From Mycosarcoma maydis (taxonomy: Eukaryota > Basidiomycota > Ustilaginomycetes > Ustilaginales), in assembly GCF_000328475.2 (NCBI RefSeq), contig NC_026478.1, forward strand, positions 744,001-808,000: DNA of 64,000 nucleotides. The letters run 5' to 3'. A model generated the notes under the pieces. It searched no databases, was not told where the DNA came from, and worked only from the letters and a program-made list of their open reading frames with translations. This document shows positions 51,219 through 60,661 of the stretch, in pieces. How positions within the stretch are numbered: position 1 is the stretch's first letter; every line of letters begins with the position of its first letter. The position numbers were made by a program, and so were the translations under genes.

Positions 51219-52844
51219 ATGCAGTCCTCCACGATTGAGCGAGTGGGCGGCTCGCAGTCGGCTCAGCCGTCTTCATCGGATGATGCCGACCTCACATCGC
51301 CTGCTAACCTGCGCAAGTTGGTACTCAATTATCTCTTGCATCACTGCTACACCGAAACCGCCACTGCTTTTGCCAAGGATGGCATCATCGGTGATTTATA
51401 CGGGTGTGAGTCATCCACGCTTGTCAACTCGGCTGATGCTCCTGGTTCGAGCTCCACCGGCATTCGCACAGCCCCCTCTACCTCCACCGCATCTGGCTCA
51501 AGGAGTCCTGCAGCTCCCGTCGCCGACTCGCCTCTTCGAACTATCACAACAGGCAATGCAGGTGGACGTCAGGCGCATCCTTTGTCCGCACCTCCGCTCT
51601 CGCGCGACGACTCGAGCATGGAGATCGAAGTGGAAAATTTGCTTCCCACATCTTCGGAACATACCGACGCTTCTACATTCCATCAGCGTGAGCACAGCTA
51701 CGGCTTGTCGAATGGCGCGCCGAGCCACTCGAATGGCCACTCTTCCGGTTCTAGAAGCAATGCAGCTGTCTACGAACAAGCGCAGGATGATGACCAAGAC
51801 CTCGAGGATGCAGAGCTGGCCACGTCCGAGTTGGAGGATGTGCCAGACGAGATCGACGTCGACATCAGCCCTGACCTCACCGCGGAAGATCTTCGGAATG
51901 TTCGCGCACGCAAGCAAATCAAGGAATACATCATTTCGGGCCAAATCCGACAAGCGATGGACATGATCAACGAATGCTTTCCTACCGTGCTCAACAGCAG
52001 CGCTGCAGCCGCCAGTGGCAGCGGCAGCTCGAACGTTTCAAAAGCGTCGCGCACGAAAGCCAGTAGTAGCGCCAGCTCTAGCAGTACTAGCGAAAAAGTG
52101 CTCCCGGCGAACCCTACCTCGATGGAACCTGACCACCTGCTGCTCAATATGCAGATCCAAGTATTTATCGAAGCCATCCGATCTGCGTCCTCGGCGCAAC
52201 TGGTGCCTTCCTCCACGCCCCAACTGAGCGCATCGAATAGCGGCCTGCCTTCGCTCGCATCTACCACGCCGGGCATTGCTGCTTCAGCCATCTCTCGCGC
52301 AGCGTCGCCCGCACCGTCCGCGTCCTCCTCCAATGGCTCCACCACCTCGGCGACGGGCACCAATGCAGCGCTGAATCCGGCTCTGCATTCAGCTCTCGCC
52401 TACGCACAGGGGCTCTACGCTTCGGCGCAAAAGCTACCGAGCTTCTGGCGTGCCATGTACCTCAAGGAGCTCGAGCAGGTCACCGCTTTGCTCGCCTACA
52501 CCGACGTCGAGCGCTCGCCCGTACGTCGCTTCTTGCATCGCTCCAGAAAGGTGGCGCTGGCAGAACAGGTGAATTCGGCGATCCTGTTGAGGAGTGGCAA
52601 ACCGAGCCAACCGTTGATCGAGGTGGCGGTCAGGCAGACGACGTTGCTGTGGTTCCATTTACAGGCGGAAGAGGTGCAGGTGCCCATAGGTCATCCTGTG
52701 TTTGGCTTGGTTGCGGCGGGTGCCGGTGGTGCGTACGATGGCGCAGCAGCAGCAGCAGGCGCAGCGGCTGGCGCGGCAAAGAAGCAAACCAATACCAGAA
52801 AGCTGCCACCGTGGGGGTTTGCAAGTTTCTTGCTCGAGAGGTGA
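51219..52844 (+). CDS. LisH-CTLH-CRA protein, RanBPM/Gid1-like without SPRY
   Basis: Proteins with this layout are subunits of the GID/CTLH ubiquitin ligase. The 541-residue product has a LisH at about 30-55 (LRKLVLNYLLHHCYTETATA), a CTLH region at about 227-258 (RKQIKEYIISGQIRQAMDMI, then NECFP) and a CRA region split by a Ser/Ala-rich spacer (LLLNMQIQVFIEAIR at about 308; ELEQVTALLAYTDVERSP and AEQVNSAILLRSG at about 415-460). The C-terminal half resembles RanBPM/Gid1 more than Gid8, but there is no room for the SPRY domain that normally precedes LisH in RanBPM. A GTGAGT donor and CACAG acceptor at 51406-51471 mark a possible 66-nt in-frame intron inside the first spacer. The start is the first ATG of the frame. 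Family placement is good; the exact subunit is uncertain. Confidence 0.85.
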   Translation: MQSSTIERVGGSQSAQPSSSDDADLTSPANLRKLVLNYLLHHCYTETATAFAKDGIIGDLYGCESSTLVNSADAPGSSSTGIRTAPSTSTASGSRSPAAPVADSPLRTITTGNAGGRQAHPLSAPPLSRDDSSMEIEVENLLPTSSEHTDASTFHQREHSYGLSNGAPSHSNGHSSGSRSNAAVYEQAQDDDQDLEDAELATSELEDVPDEIDVDISPDLTAEDLRNVRARKQIKEYIISGQIRQAMDMINECFPTVLNSSAAAASGSGSSNVSKASRTKASSSASSSSTSEKVLPANPTSMEPDHLLLNMQIQVFIEAIRSASSAQLVPSSTPQLSASNSGLPSLASTTPGIAASAISRAASPAPSASSSNGSTTSATGTNAALNPALHSALAYAQGLYASAQKLPSFWRAMYLKELEQVTALLAYTDVERSPVRRFLHRSRKVALAEQVNSAILLRSGKPSQPLIEVAVRQTTLLWFHLQAEEVQVPIGHPVFGLVAAGAGGAYDGAAAAAGAAAGAAKKQTNTRKLPPWGFASFLLER

Positions 52845-53037
52845 CATGAGCACACCGAATCACGAATAGGAGAGCACACACTTGGATGCTGCGTCTTTTC
52901 TTGGTTGCAGCGGTTTGTATTACAAGGTGGTGAGTGTGAAGTAATCATACTTTTGTGGATTGATCTGGGTGGTGCGGACGATATGCATGGAGAGAGGCTG
53001 AGACGTGATGTTTGAGGATGGAAGGCGATAGCGTTTG

Positions 53038-54804
53038 TCACTGCTGCATATCGGCGTCATGGTCGCTGTCATCGTCGTCATCGTCGTCTTGGATCCTGAT
53101 GATGCCGTCGCCTCTGCTGGGTTCTGTGCCGTCGAGATCGACTTTGAGATCGTCTTTGAGGGAGCGGAGAGAGTGGGCGAAAGTTTTTCGGACGGCTGGG
53201 TTGCTGAGGGCGTTGAAGACTTGGAGTTGGCCTGCTGAGCCGGCGGCTGCGAGGGTGAGCGGGTCGTTGGGGCTAAATTTGGCGGTAAAGAGTTTGCCTA
53301 GACCGAGATCGCGGGAGAGAACGAGGTTGATTGCGGCGGGATGGGATGTGTCGGTCGAAGAGGGGGAGAGCGACCAGAGTTTGATGCTACGGTCAGAGGA
53401 GGCGGTCAGCAGACAGTGTGGGATGTGCGGGGAGATGTCGACGGCGGTGCAGGCTGTGTCGTGTGCTTGCAATGTCCAAATCGATGCGGACGGCGAGCGG
53501 ATATCGTAGGATTGAACAATGCCCGATTCGAGCGAACATACAAACGAAGTGCACGAAGCGGACCATCCGTCCCATACGACACTCTCGACATCACTACCGA
53601 TGGATACGACCGAAGCTACATCCGCAGTGCGCGTGTCAAACACACGGATTGTCTTATCGTACGAGCCAGTGAGCAACACCGCCGGATTCGCTGCTCCACT
53701 CGCCTCACCTCCAATCGCTTTGCATTGCCATGCAACCGACTGCACTTTGTCCGTGTGCGAATTAAACGTCCTAAACGCCGTCGATTCCTCGCTCGTGTGC
53801 GGTCGCGAAAGATCCCACAGCTTCACCGTACAGTCGGCCGAGGCTGAAGCCAACAAATTTCGCGCTACCGGGTTCCAAGAGAGTCCCAAGACCGCATCCA
53901 CGTGATAAGCATCATTCGCCACACGCGCCTTGGACTGCTTGCGCTTCTTCTTGCCCGTTCCAAGTGGTGCATTGAGTTGGTCCGTTTCGGTCTTACGTCC
54001 CAGAATCGCATCTGGATACATTCCATCCACCACGTCCATGCTCCAAATCTCGATTTCGGGATCCATGGTTCCCACTGCGATAAAGTTGCCCGTGTCCCCG
54101 GCTGCGTTGGTCGTGTTCTGGTCAGCACTGCTGACAGAGCGGGCGGGGGTGTAGTCAAGCCACTCCAGGCACAGCGGGAAGGAGGGTAGCATCAGATCAT
54201 GATGCACATACAGGTTGGCGTCGCTAGCAGCGTAAATATGCGCTTCGAGCTGCGATACGTCGTCTTCGGTCTTGGCCGTGATGATCAAGTTGTCGGTTGG
54301 GTACACTTCGAGTTCCTCGCGTTCCTCCTCGTCGTCCTTTTCAGCGTCGTCCTGAATGGTGATGTAAGGATCGTCTTGGTTGGATTGGTAGACTGCAAGT
54401 CCGCGAATGTTGCTAAATGCACCGGCGGTCGCCGGAGCTTGTACGTCGTCGTCGTCGTATTCGTCGAGGTTGTAGCGCGAAAGGTCGTCCGGATCTTCCT
54501 TGGTCTTGGATGCATCGGTGACATCCTCGGTCATGGCTGCATCGCCGTCCTCGTCCATCTTGTCGTCTTCGTCGTCATCCTTCCACTCGTCCTCGTCCTC
54601 ATCGTCATCGTTACCCGTGTTCGGCGCGAATGGATCCTTGCCACGTGCAATATCGCGCTGCGCACGCTCGAGCTGTGCCTTGGCATCCTCGAATTGCACA
54701 TTGGCCATCTTGGAGACACGCTCCATCTCGTCATCGTCGAGGACGTACTTTTTGGGATGCGCCAGGCTCTTGCCCCTCGCGATCCAGTGTAATGCGCTAA
54801 TCAT
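53038..54804 (-). CDS. pwp1: PWP1-type WD40 ribosome-biogenesis protein
   Basis: PWP1 acts in nucleolar ribosome biogenesis and chromatin-linked rDNA transcription. From the ATG at 54804 the product has 588 residues. The family start is evident (MISALHWIARGKS, then PKKYVLDDDEMERV), followed by DLSRYNLDEYDDDD, the second conserved block. The acidic region at about 60-125 separates these blocks. WD repeats include DAVLGLSWNPVARNLLASAS, CTVKLWDL, VQSVAWQCKA, LLTGSYDKTIRVFD and LLTASSDRSIKLW. The frame continues 26 codons upstream without an ATG and without homology, so this start is preferred. The C-terminus is a run of Asp. It is transcribed divergently from RPF2, another ribosome-assembly factor, across 555 bp. 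Confidence 0.94.
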   Translation of the reverse strand: MISALHWIARGKSLAHPKKYVLDDDEMERVSKMANVQFEDAKAQLERAQRDIARGKDPFAPNTGNDDDEDEDEWKDDDEDDKMDEDGDAAMTEDVTDASKTKEDPDDLSRYNLDEYDDDDVQAPATAGAFSNIRGLAVYQSNQDDPYITIQDDAEKDDEEEREELEVYPTDNLIITAKTEDDVSQLEAHIYAASDANLYVHHDLMLPSFPLCLEWLDYTPARSVSSADQNTTNAAGDTGNFIAVGTMDPEIEIWSMDVVDGMYPDAILGRKTETDQLNAPLGTGKKKRKQSKARVANDAYHVDAVLGLSWNPVARNLLASASADCTVKLWDLSRPHTSEESTAFRTFNSHTDKVQSVAWQCKAIGGEASGAANPAVLLTGSYDKTIRVFDTRTADVASVVSIGSDVESVVWDGWSASCTSFVCSLESGIVQSYDIRSPSASIWTLQAHDTACTAVDISPHIPHCLLTASSDRSIKLWSLSPSSTDTSHPAAINLVLSRDLGLGKLFTAKFSPNDPLTLAAAGSAGQLQVFNALSNPAVRKTFAHSLRSLKDDLKVDLDGTEPSRGDGIIRIQDDDDDDDSDHDADMQQ

Positions 54805-54918
54805 CTTGAGATTCAAGTGTGGAGCCGGGAGGAAGGATCGATGCAAGAATGGTGGCGGATTCAACGCTGTGTTCTCAGACACAAAGTGAGCGACTCCAGA
54901 GTTTCAGGAAGAAAGGAG

Positions 54919-54943
54919 TTTTTTTTTTTTTTTAAAAAAAAAA
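54919..54943. repeat. T15A10 tract
   Basis: Fifteen T followed by ten A, 115 bp upstream of the PWP1 ATG. Such tracts often exclude nucleosomes in fungal promoters. Confidence 0.9.
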
Positions 54944-55049
54944 GGCTTCGAGTGGAGCATACAGAGCCTTGGCCAAAAAATTCCACGTTCGTGTTCTCAT
55001 CCTGCAGATGTGTAGAGACAACCAAATTTGGCTTATATAAGCAGCCATT

Positions 55050-55088
55050 TTGTGTGTGTGTGTGTGTGTGTGTGTTTTTTTTTTTTTT
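55050..55088. repeat. (TG)n then T tract
   Basis: About twelve TG dinucleotides followed by roughly fourteen T, in the PWP1/RPF2 promoter. Confidence 0.9.
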
Positions 55089-55359
55089 GAGTTCAGTTTG
55101 GCTTGGTGAGGAAGAAGAATAATTTGTAAATGGAAGGAGGAAACGAAAAAAAAGGGTTCGGTATGACCGAATTTCTTCTACCTGCTCCACTCTGCGGTAG
55201 CCTTCTACCTCCTTGTCGTTGAAAACACCTCCGTCCCGACCTATCGTCGACTCTTTCTGATCGTCCACATCAGGCTCAAACATCAGAAGGTACAAGGCGA
55301 ACAGCATTCGCAAGTGCAGACAAGCAGAGAGTTTCTCCCCTACGCCCAACGTCAACACG

Positions 55360-56625
55360 ATGATGCGAGTGGCCAAACCCAAAAACGCTCGTTCCAAACG
55401 AGCGCTCGAAAAACGCCAAGCTCGCGAGTATGAAGCAGCCAAGACGGCGGTCTTTGTCAAAGGCGCTCACTCTTCGGCTCGACTGAACATTGCACTGACA
55501 GAATTGAACCTGCTCAAGAAACCCGATTCGATCAGCTTCAACAAGAAGAACGAGGCTTTGCCATTCGAAGACACGTCGTCGTTCGAATTCTGGTCATCCA
55601 AGAACGATGCGTCGCTGTTCATGTTTGGCAATTCGCAGAAGAAGAGACCGGACAATTTGACTTGGATCCGCATGTTTGATGGTCAGGTTTTGGATATGTT
55701 GGAGATGGGCGTGGTGGACGCCAAGAGTATGACCGAGTTCAAGGGGGTGGCTAGACCAGGGATTGGGATGAGGCCGTTGTTTCATTTCAATGGACCGCAG
55801 TTTGCGACGCCGGCAGAAGCGAGTACGAGCATGATTGCCGGAGCTGAGCCGACCGAGCATGACGAGACGGGCGCATACCAGCAGTTTAAGAGCATGCTCT
55901 TGGATTTCTATCGCGGCGAAGAGTTGAAGACCAACCAGATCGCTCTAAGTGGACTGCAACATGTAATTTCGGTCACTGCTGCACCGACATCCTCCGCGAA
56001 CGCAAAGACATCCGCCTCGAACGATGCTGCTCAAGGTGACACTCTGGCCGACCTGTACAAGGCAGCAGGTCTTACTCCTAACGGTACGCTCATCACACCG
56101 TCCACCTCCACCACGCTCACTTCGCCCGCCAACACACTCATCCTCTTCCGTGTCTACACCGTCCAACTCCTCGCTAGCGGCTCCAAGATTCCGCGCGTCG
56201 AACTGCAAGAATGCGGCCCCTCGTTTGACTTTCAACTGCGACGACGAAGACCCGCCAGCATCGATATGCTCACCCAAGCCCTACGCAGACCCAAGACGCA
56301 AGCTGAGAAGAACCGACAGGGCAAGGAGGGCGCCAAGAAGAACATCGAAACCGACGACATGGGCGATACTGTCGGCAGGATCCATGTGGGCAAACAGGAT
56401 CTGAGCGCTCTGCAGACCAGGAAGATGAAGGGCCTCAAAAAGCACCTCGATCCCACCGCGAGCAGTGCAGATGATGACGACGACGACGACGACATGCAGT
56501 CGTTCGACGATGAGGACGAAGACGACCTGCAGATGGACGACATGACCACGTACACCGATGACGACGACGCATCGGTCCAACACCAAGACGAGCAACAGGC
56601 GCCGTCTAAAAGAAGAAGATCCTGA
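55360..56625 (+). CDS. rpf2: RPF2, Brix-domain 60S assembly factor
   Basis: Rpf2 works with Rrs1 to bring the 5S ribonucleoprotein into pre-60S particles in the nucleolus. The 421-residue product begins almost exactly like other Rpf2 proteins (RVAKPKNARSKRALEKRQAR). The Brix domain covers about 30-270: FNKKNEALPFEDTSSFEFWS, NLTWIRMFDGQVLDMLEMGV, RPLFHFNGPQF, LLDFYRGEELKT, GLQHVISVT and VELQECGPSFDFQLRRRRPA. Two adjacent ATG codons start the frame; the first was used. The region at about 205-240 is a Ser/Ala/Thr spacer not seen in yeast. The C-terminal 90 residues are a highly acidic Asp run ending in KRRRS. No intron is visible. The gene is convergent with the S28 peptidase gene, 193 bp apart. 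Confidence 0.95.
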   Translation: MMRVAKPKNARSKRALEKRQAREYEAAKTAVFVKGAHSSARLNIALTELNLLKKPDSISFNKKNEALPFEDTSSFEFWSSKNDASLFMFGNSQKKRPDNLTWIRMFDGQVLDMLEMGVVDAKSMTEFKGVARPGIGMRPLFHFNGPQFATPAEASTSMIAGAEPTEHDETGAYQQFKSMLLDFYRGEELKTNQIALSGLQHVISVTAAPTSSANAKTSASNDAAQGDTLADLYKAAGLTPNGTLITPSTSTTLTSPANTLILFRVYTVQLLASGSKIPRVELQECGPSFDFQLRRRRPASIDMLTQALRRPKTQAEKNRQGKEGAKKNIETDDMGDTVGRIHVGKQDLSALQTRKMKGLKKHLDPTASSADDDDDDDDMQSFDDEDEDDLQMDDMTTYTDDDDASVQHQDEQQAPSKRRRS

Positions 56626-56818
56626 TGTCGCCACGCTTCGCTCAAACCACTCCAGTCTTGGCCTCAATGTACTTTTTCCCCCCTCATCCGAATTACCTTC
56701 ACATTCACACGATCTACCCAAGCGTGATGTTCCAGTGTTCTCGTCAGTCCGTTCTCAACTTGTCTACTACCATTCCAGCGCTGTGTACAGACGGTTCAAG
56801 AAAACGCGAGCACCGTCG

Positions 56819-58780
56819 TCAATCCTGCTTGAGCCAAGCCTTGACAAACTCGAGCTGTTGTTCATGGATCAATCTCACTCTCTGCGGCGTTTTGGTATCA
56901 TCTTTGACCCCGTTCTCGTCGCAGTGATGCCAGCAATCCGGAATCAACTTGAACGGTCTCTGGATTGTATCCGGCCTGTTTCCTCCGTAGGCGAACTCTT
57001 CGCTATGCACGGTAGCTGGTCGCCAGGGATCGTACTGTCCATCGACAAACGCGAGCCTGTCGACCGAGAGCTCGAAGTTGCCGAGCTTGTTGACCTCGTC
57101 GATGTCTGGACGCGCGGGCATGGTGAAGAACTTGCCCGCGGGGAATCCCTTTTCGCATATCTCGTGCGCATACGCGTAGTCGAGAAGCGTCGAGACCAAC
57201 TTGGGTCCCGAAGAGACAAAGTACTTGCTCTTACCGTCGCGTGTAGGTAGGTAGCGTGACACGGGTGGCGCCGTCATGATGTAGCCCCACGTCGAGCAGT
57301 ATTGGAAAGTCCACGCGCGATCAGCACTCAATTTGGTCTCAGACGCAAAAGCATCAAAGTCGGTGCCGAAGCAGTCGTCCGGTGAAGCGCCTCGCTCGCC
57401 GTCCTCACCCTGAGTACAGGGCTGCACGTAGTTGGTCCGAATGTAGTGTGCGTACGCGTGAACCTCGCGAGAAACGTTCAAGCCTTTCGATTCTAGATGC
57501 TCGCTGACCGAGCCTTGCTCGTAGCTGCCGCCGGCGCCATAGGTGGTGAGCACTTGGCAAAATTGGCCGAACTCGGTCGACGTGACAGCAGGATCCCAAT
57601 TGAGGCTCTGGAAAGAGCCGAGCGGGAACGTGTTGAGGTTGGCCAGGTCCCCGAGGTTGGTGAGACCCTCGAGACCAAAGAGCTCGAGAAGCTGCTGTGT
57701 TCGATTTGCGTCTCGATCGGGCTGGTCTCCGCCTGTCAGTGGGTTGGGCGCCACAATCTCGTCGATACCAGCGATGGCCGCCTGGATCGCTTGGCTGCAA
57801 TTGGTGGGTGCGCCACGAGCGACTGGGTAAAAGTACTCGGGGAACTCGTCGACAGCTGTCACAACCGCGCTTGAAGCGATGGCACCATGAACAAGCTCGG
57901 GATAAAGCAGTCGCATGTGAGCTGAACGAGCACCAGGGTAGCTGCCACCGTAATAGATGATCTTGCGCTTCTCCGAATTGTCCGTGCCCGGAATACTGAG
58001 GTGTCGGATAAAGTCTGCCGAGTCCTCAAGTGCCTGCTTGTTGGTCAACCATCGGAGCTGATCGACCCCCCACGTATCGCCTGGTCCAAGGTCGGTGCGG
58101 TTGGGAAGCGATGTTCCATAGTAACGATGTTCCAGCACAATCCCGATACCTCCTGTTGCTTTTGAGAGAATGTCGAGAATACCAGTGTCGAGGAAGGGAA
58201 TGCGAGCGGTGGCATCGGCCTCGCCGCTGTCCAAGATGTAGATGGGCACAGCTTCACCCTTGTTGCGAGCAGAGGCAGGTTTGTAATGGCGTGTCGAGTA
58301 GAAGAAGCGCTGATCGAATTGAGCCTGCGTGGTATTGTCGAAGTGGTCCAGGGGTTGTCGATGGTATGCGGGCTCCTTGATGTCGTGCTTGCTCTTTTTG
58401 TTGGGAGAAATAGCATCGACGGTGATATACTCGACGTAGCTTGCCAAAGTCGAGCCGATGCCCTGCTGCGAAGGCAGAGCGGCGCTGACAGCAGTCCACA
58501 TGCGACTTAGAACGTCAATGCTGTTGCTCTCTGTGTGAGACTGCTTGAGCTGGATAGCAGCCCTCTGCTGCTGCTGCCTGTACCTGCGATCGAGCATGCG
58601 CTGGAATCCATCCATACGCCTTGGAGTCGAGTGCGTCAAACGCTCGGCGCTGATATAGAAAGCAGCATCATTGGAAGATGCCAGATTGCTGCCCCTTGGC
58701 ACAGCGTACGTACTTGAAGGGAGAGCGGAAAAGCTGAACGCCAGCACTAGCCACGGCGTGAGAGAGGCTGCGAGCTTCAT
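56819..58780 (-). CDS. Secreted S28 serine peptidase (prolyl carboxypeptidase/DPP7 family)
   Basis: The protein is a 653-residue member of the lysosomal Pro-X carboxypeptidase and dipeptidyl-peptidase II family, which cleaves next to proline. The ATG at 58780 opens a signal peptide (MKLAASLTPWLVLAFSFSAL, cleavage probably near TYA). The prodomain-like region is followed by YHRQPLDHFDNTTQAQFDQR and FYSTRHY, both family marks. IVLEHRYYGTS precedes the nucleophile elbow YYGGSYPGARSAHMR (Ser about 279). The later Asp and His of the triad fit FVDGQYDPWRPATV and LIPDCWHHCDEN. N-glycosylation-like sites such as NRTD and NCSQ agree with secretion. The open frame extends six codons further without an ATG. 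Whether it acts in the vacuole or outside the cell cannot be told. Confidence 0.93.
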   Translation of the reverse strand: MKLAASLTPWLVLAFSFSALPSSTYAVPRGSNLASSNDAAFYISAERLTHSTPRRMDGFQRMLDRRYRQQQQRAAIQLKQSHTESNSIDVLSRMWTAVSAALPSQQGIGSTLASYVEYITVDAISPNKKSKHDIKEPAYHRQPLDHFDNTTQAQFDQRFFYSTRHYKPASARNKGEAVPIYILDSGEADATARIPFLDTGILDILSKATGGIGIVLEHRYYGTSLPNRTDLGPGDTWGVDQLRWLTNKQALEDSADFIRHLSIPGTDNSEKRKIIYYGGSYPGARSAHMRLLYPELVHGAIASSAVVTAVDEFPEYFYPVARGAPTNCSQAIQAAIAGIDEIVAPNPLTGGDQPDRDANRTQQLLELFGLEGLTNLGDLANLNTFPLGSFQSLNWDPAVTSTEFGQFCQVLTTYGAGGSYEQGSVSEHLESKGLNVSREVHAYAHYIRTNYVQPCTQGEDGERGASPDDCFGTDFDAFASETKLSADRAWTFQYCSTWGYIMTAPPVSRYLPTRDGKSKYFVSSGPKLVSTLLDYAYAHEICEKGFPAGKFFTMPARPDIDEVNKLGNFELSVDRLAFVDGQYDPWRPATVHSEEFAYGGNRPDTIQRPFKLIPDCWHHCDENGVKDDTKTPQRVRLIHEQQLEFVKAWLKQD

Positions 58781-60085
58781 GATGAGAAGACCGTGCACTG
58801 TTGCCGAAAAGGATCGGCGTCCACTGCGTTGCGGCGAACTGGCGTGGCCTCAGTGATGGGAATGGTCGAAGAGAAGGAAGCAATTCACAGTCCGTTCAAC
58901 AGCGCTATCCACTAGATCGAGTCGGTAGATTGGCAATGGCTGCGAGGAACAAGTCGGGATCTTTGGAGGAGGTGATGTTGCCGGGTGTTAAAATGTGATA
59001 GGAATAGGATCGTCGGATGGCATCCATCCGAGCTGTATACGTGATAGCACCGTCACTCACGACTGCGAGGGACGTGCGCCCGTTGTACCTGCACCCTGCA
59101 GCTATACCAAAGCTGTACCAGAAAAGGGGTTGCACAATCACGAGCTTTCATCCCATCACGCATCACTTGTTTTTCCGCAAATCATGAATCAATGAATCGA
59201 TCGTTGTAACCGCCCACATCCACACCACAAGTCCGTCGTCGCCACGAAATTGTGAATTGACCGATCACAACACCTCAGCCACCTGAAACAAAACATGGCA
59301 TCCGCAGCAAAGCCTGGGCAATTACCCCAAACAGCTTGAGGGAAAGAAATGTATCACAATGCCCTACAGCCATCATGTCGCGATGCTCAAAGCGAGCACC
59401 TCAGCATTGAGATGAGGTACCTTCACTGAAGAGACAGAAGCGCGGCGTGACCCTTTTGCGTACACAGATAAGCCAACCTAAACTCCAAACGCAAGCAGAA
59501 AGAGAAGCTGAAAGCGTCGCAAAGTATCTACGCCCAGAGCCATGCAGGCTACGTTCAATCTGAAGGCGGTCTGGTGGATTGCATGAAAGTTCGTACATCG
59601 TCAAGCGTGAACACGCAACGGAAATGGGGCACAGAGGAGGGGCGCAGGGACGCAGAGTGTGAAGAGACGCGCAAAAGCAAGGAGAGGGAAAGGTGGCAGC
59701 GGAACATTGCACTTCTCGATCAGCAAAGAACCCGATCGGTGAGTCTGGCATCGAGATGAGTTTATGTCGAGTCGAACAAGAGGTAAATGATCAAGAGCGA
59801 AAAACGGCTGATGGACAAAGAGGTGTAGCAGGTGCCAGAACGAGAAAGGGGATGAGGGCGAGTTTCGATGCTGAGTGCGTTGCTGAGACTGTGAAGCAAC
59901 ATGCTACTTGCGAAAGAGCGCATCACGTTGCGACCTGAGTTCGAGCATTTTCAGCTTGCGGACTGCGGCATCCAAAGACCTGCAAGAGGGTACCGTTGTC
60001 GGGCTGCGAAGGCGAGCGAAAATTGTCATGGTGACAAAAAGACGAGCAAAGCAGGCTCTCCGAAAAAGCTGGGGTGAGGGTATGT
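58781..60085. other. Intergenic, 1.3 kb, between two minus-strand genes
   Basis: The spacer includes the promoter of the S28 peptidase and the 3' end of CDC42. Short frames occur but none shows a domain. It has few or no TCACGA pairs compared with other spacers. Confidence 0.5.
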
Positions 60086-60661
60086 TCAGAGAATGGCGCA
60101 CTTGGACTTCTTGCGGATTACAGGTGGTTCCAGCGCAGCCACGATGGCCTCGTCGAAGACGTTTTTCAATCCCTTTTGCGTCAGCGCCGAGCACTCGACG
60201 TACTTGACCGCACCCAACTCTCTCGCCAAACGCTCACCCGCCTCAAAGGGCACAGGACGCTGCTTTGAACGTGCAAGCTTCTCGATGACGGCGTGGTCGT
60301 CGCGCAAATCCACCTGGGTTCCCACAATCAGGCACGGCACACCAGGGCAATGGTGATGCACCTCCGGGAACCACTTTTCCTTGACATTTTCGAACGAGGC
60401 TGGTGAGGTGACCGAGAAGCAGACCAGGAAGACATCCGTCTGCGGGTATGAAAGCGGTCGCAGTCGGTCGTAGTCCTCCTGACCGGCGGTATCGAACAAT
60501 CCGAGTGTGTACGGATCCTCGCCAATCATGACAGTCACGGCGTAGTTGTCAAACACTGTCGGAACATACTCCGAGGGAAACTTGTTGGTGGTGTACGAGA
60601 TCAACAGGCAGGTCTTACCGACCGCACCATCTCCGACGACGACACACTTGATGGTCTGCAT
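60086..60661 (-). CDS. cdc42: Cdc42 Rho-family GTPase
   Basis: Cdc42 controls polarity, septation and budding; in smuts it is also needed for the disease-causing growth form. The 191-residue product matches Cdc42 end to end with no intron. G1 is GDGAVGKT (10-17), the effector loop is [11 protein letters not shown] (switch I, Thr35), G3 is [16 protein letters not shown] (switch II, Gln61), G4 is TQVDL (115-119) and G5 is CSALTQ. The Rho-specific insert helix follows ([13 protein letters not shown]). The C-terminus is a polybasic RKKSK ahead of the CAAX box CAIL, which predicts geranylgeranylation. The ending and the TQKG segment separate it from Rac1, which smuts also have. All key residues are intact. 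Confidence 0.98.
   Translation of the reverse strand: MQTIKCVVVGDGAVGKTCLLISYTTNKFPSEYVPTVFDNYAVTVMIGEDPYTLGLFDTAGQEDYDRLRPLSYPQTDVFLVCFSVTSPASFENVKEKWFPEVHHHCPGVPCLIVGTQVDLRDDHAVIEKLARSKQRPVPFEAGERLARELGAVKYVECSALTQKGLKNVFDEAIVAALEPPVIRKKSKCAIL

Larger units (their letters stand above)
54805..55359. promoter_or_regulatory. Shared divergent promoter of PWP1 and RPF2
   Basis: Two ribosome-biogenesis genes start on either side of this 555-bp region. It contains T15A10 (54919-54943), the perfect 12-bp palindrome GCTTATATAAGC (55031-55042) with TATATAA readable on both strands, and a TG repeat running into a T tract (55050-55088). All are seen directly. Joint control is inference. Confidence 0.75.
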
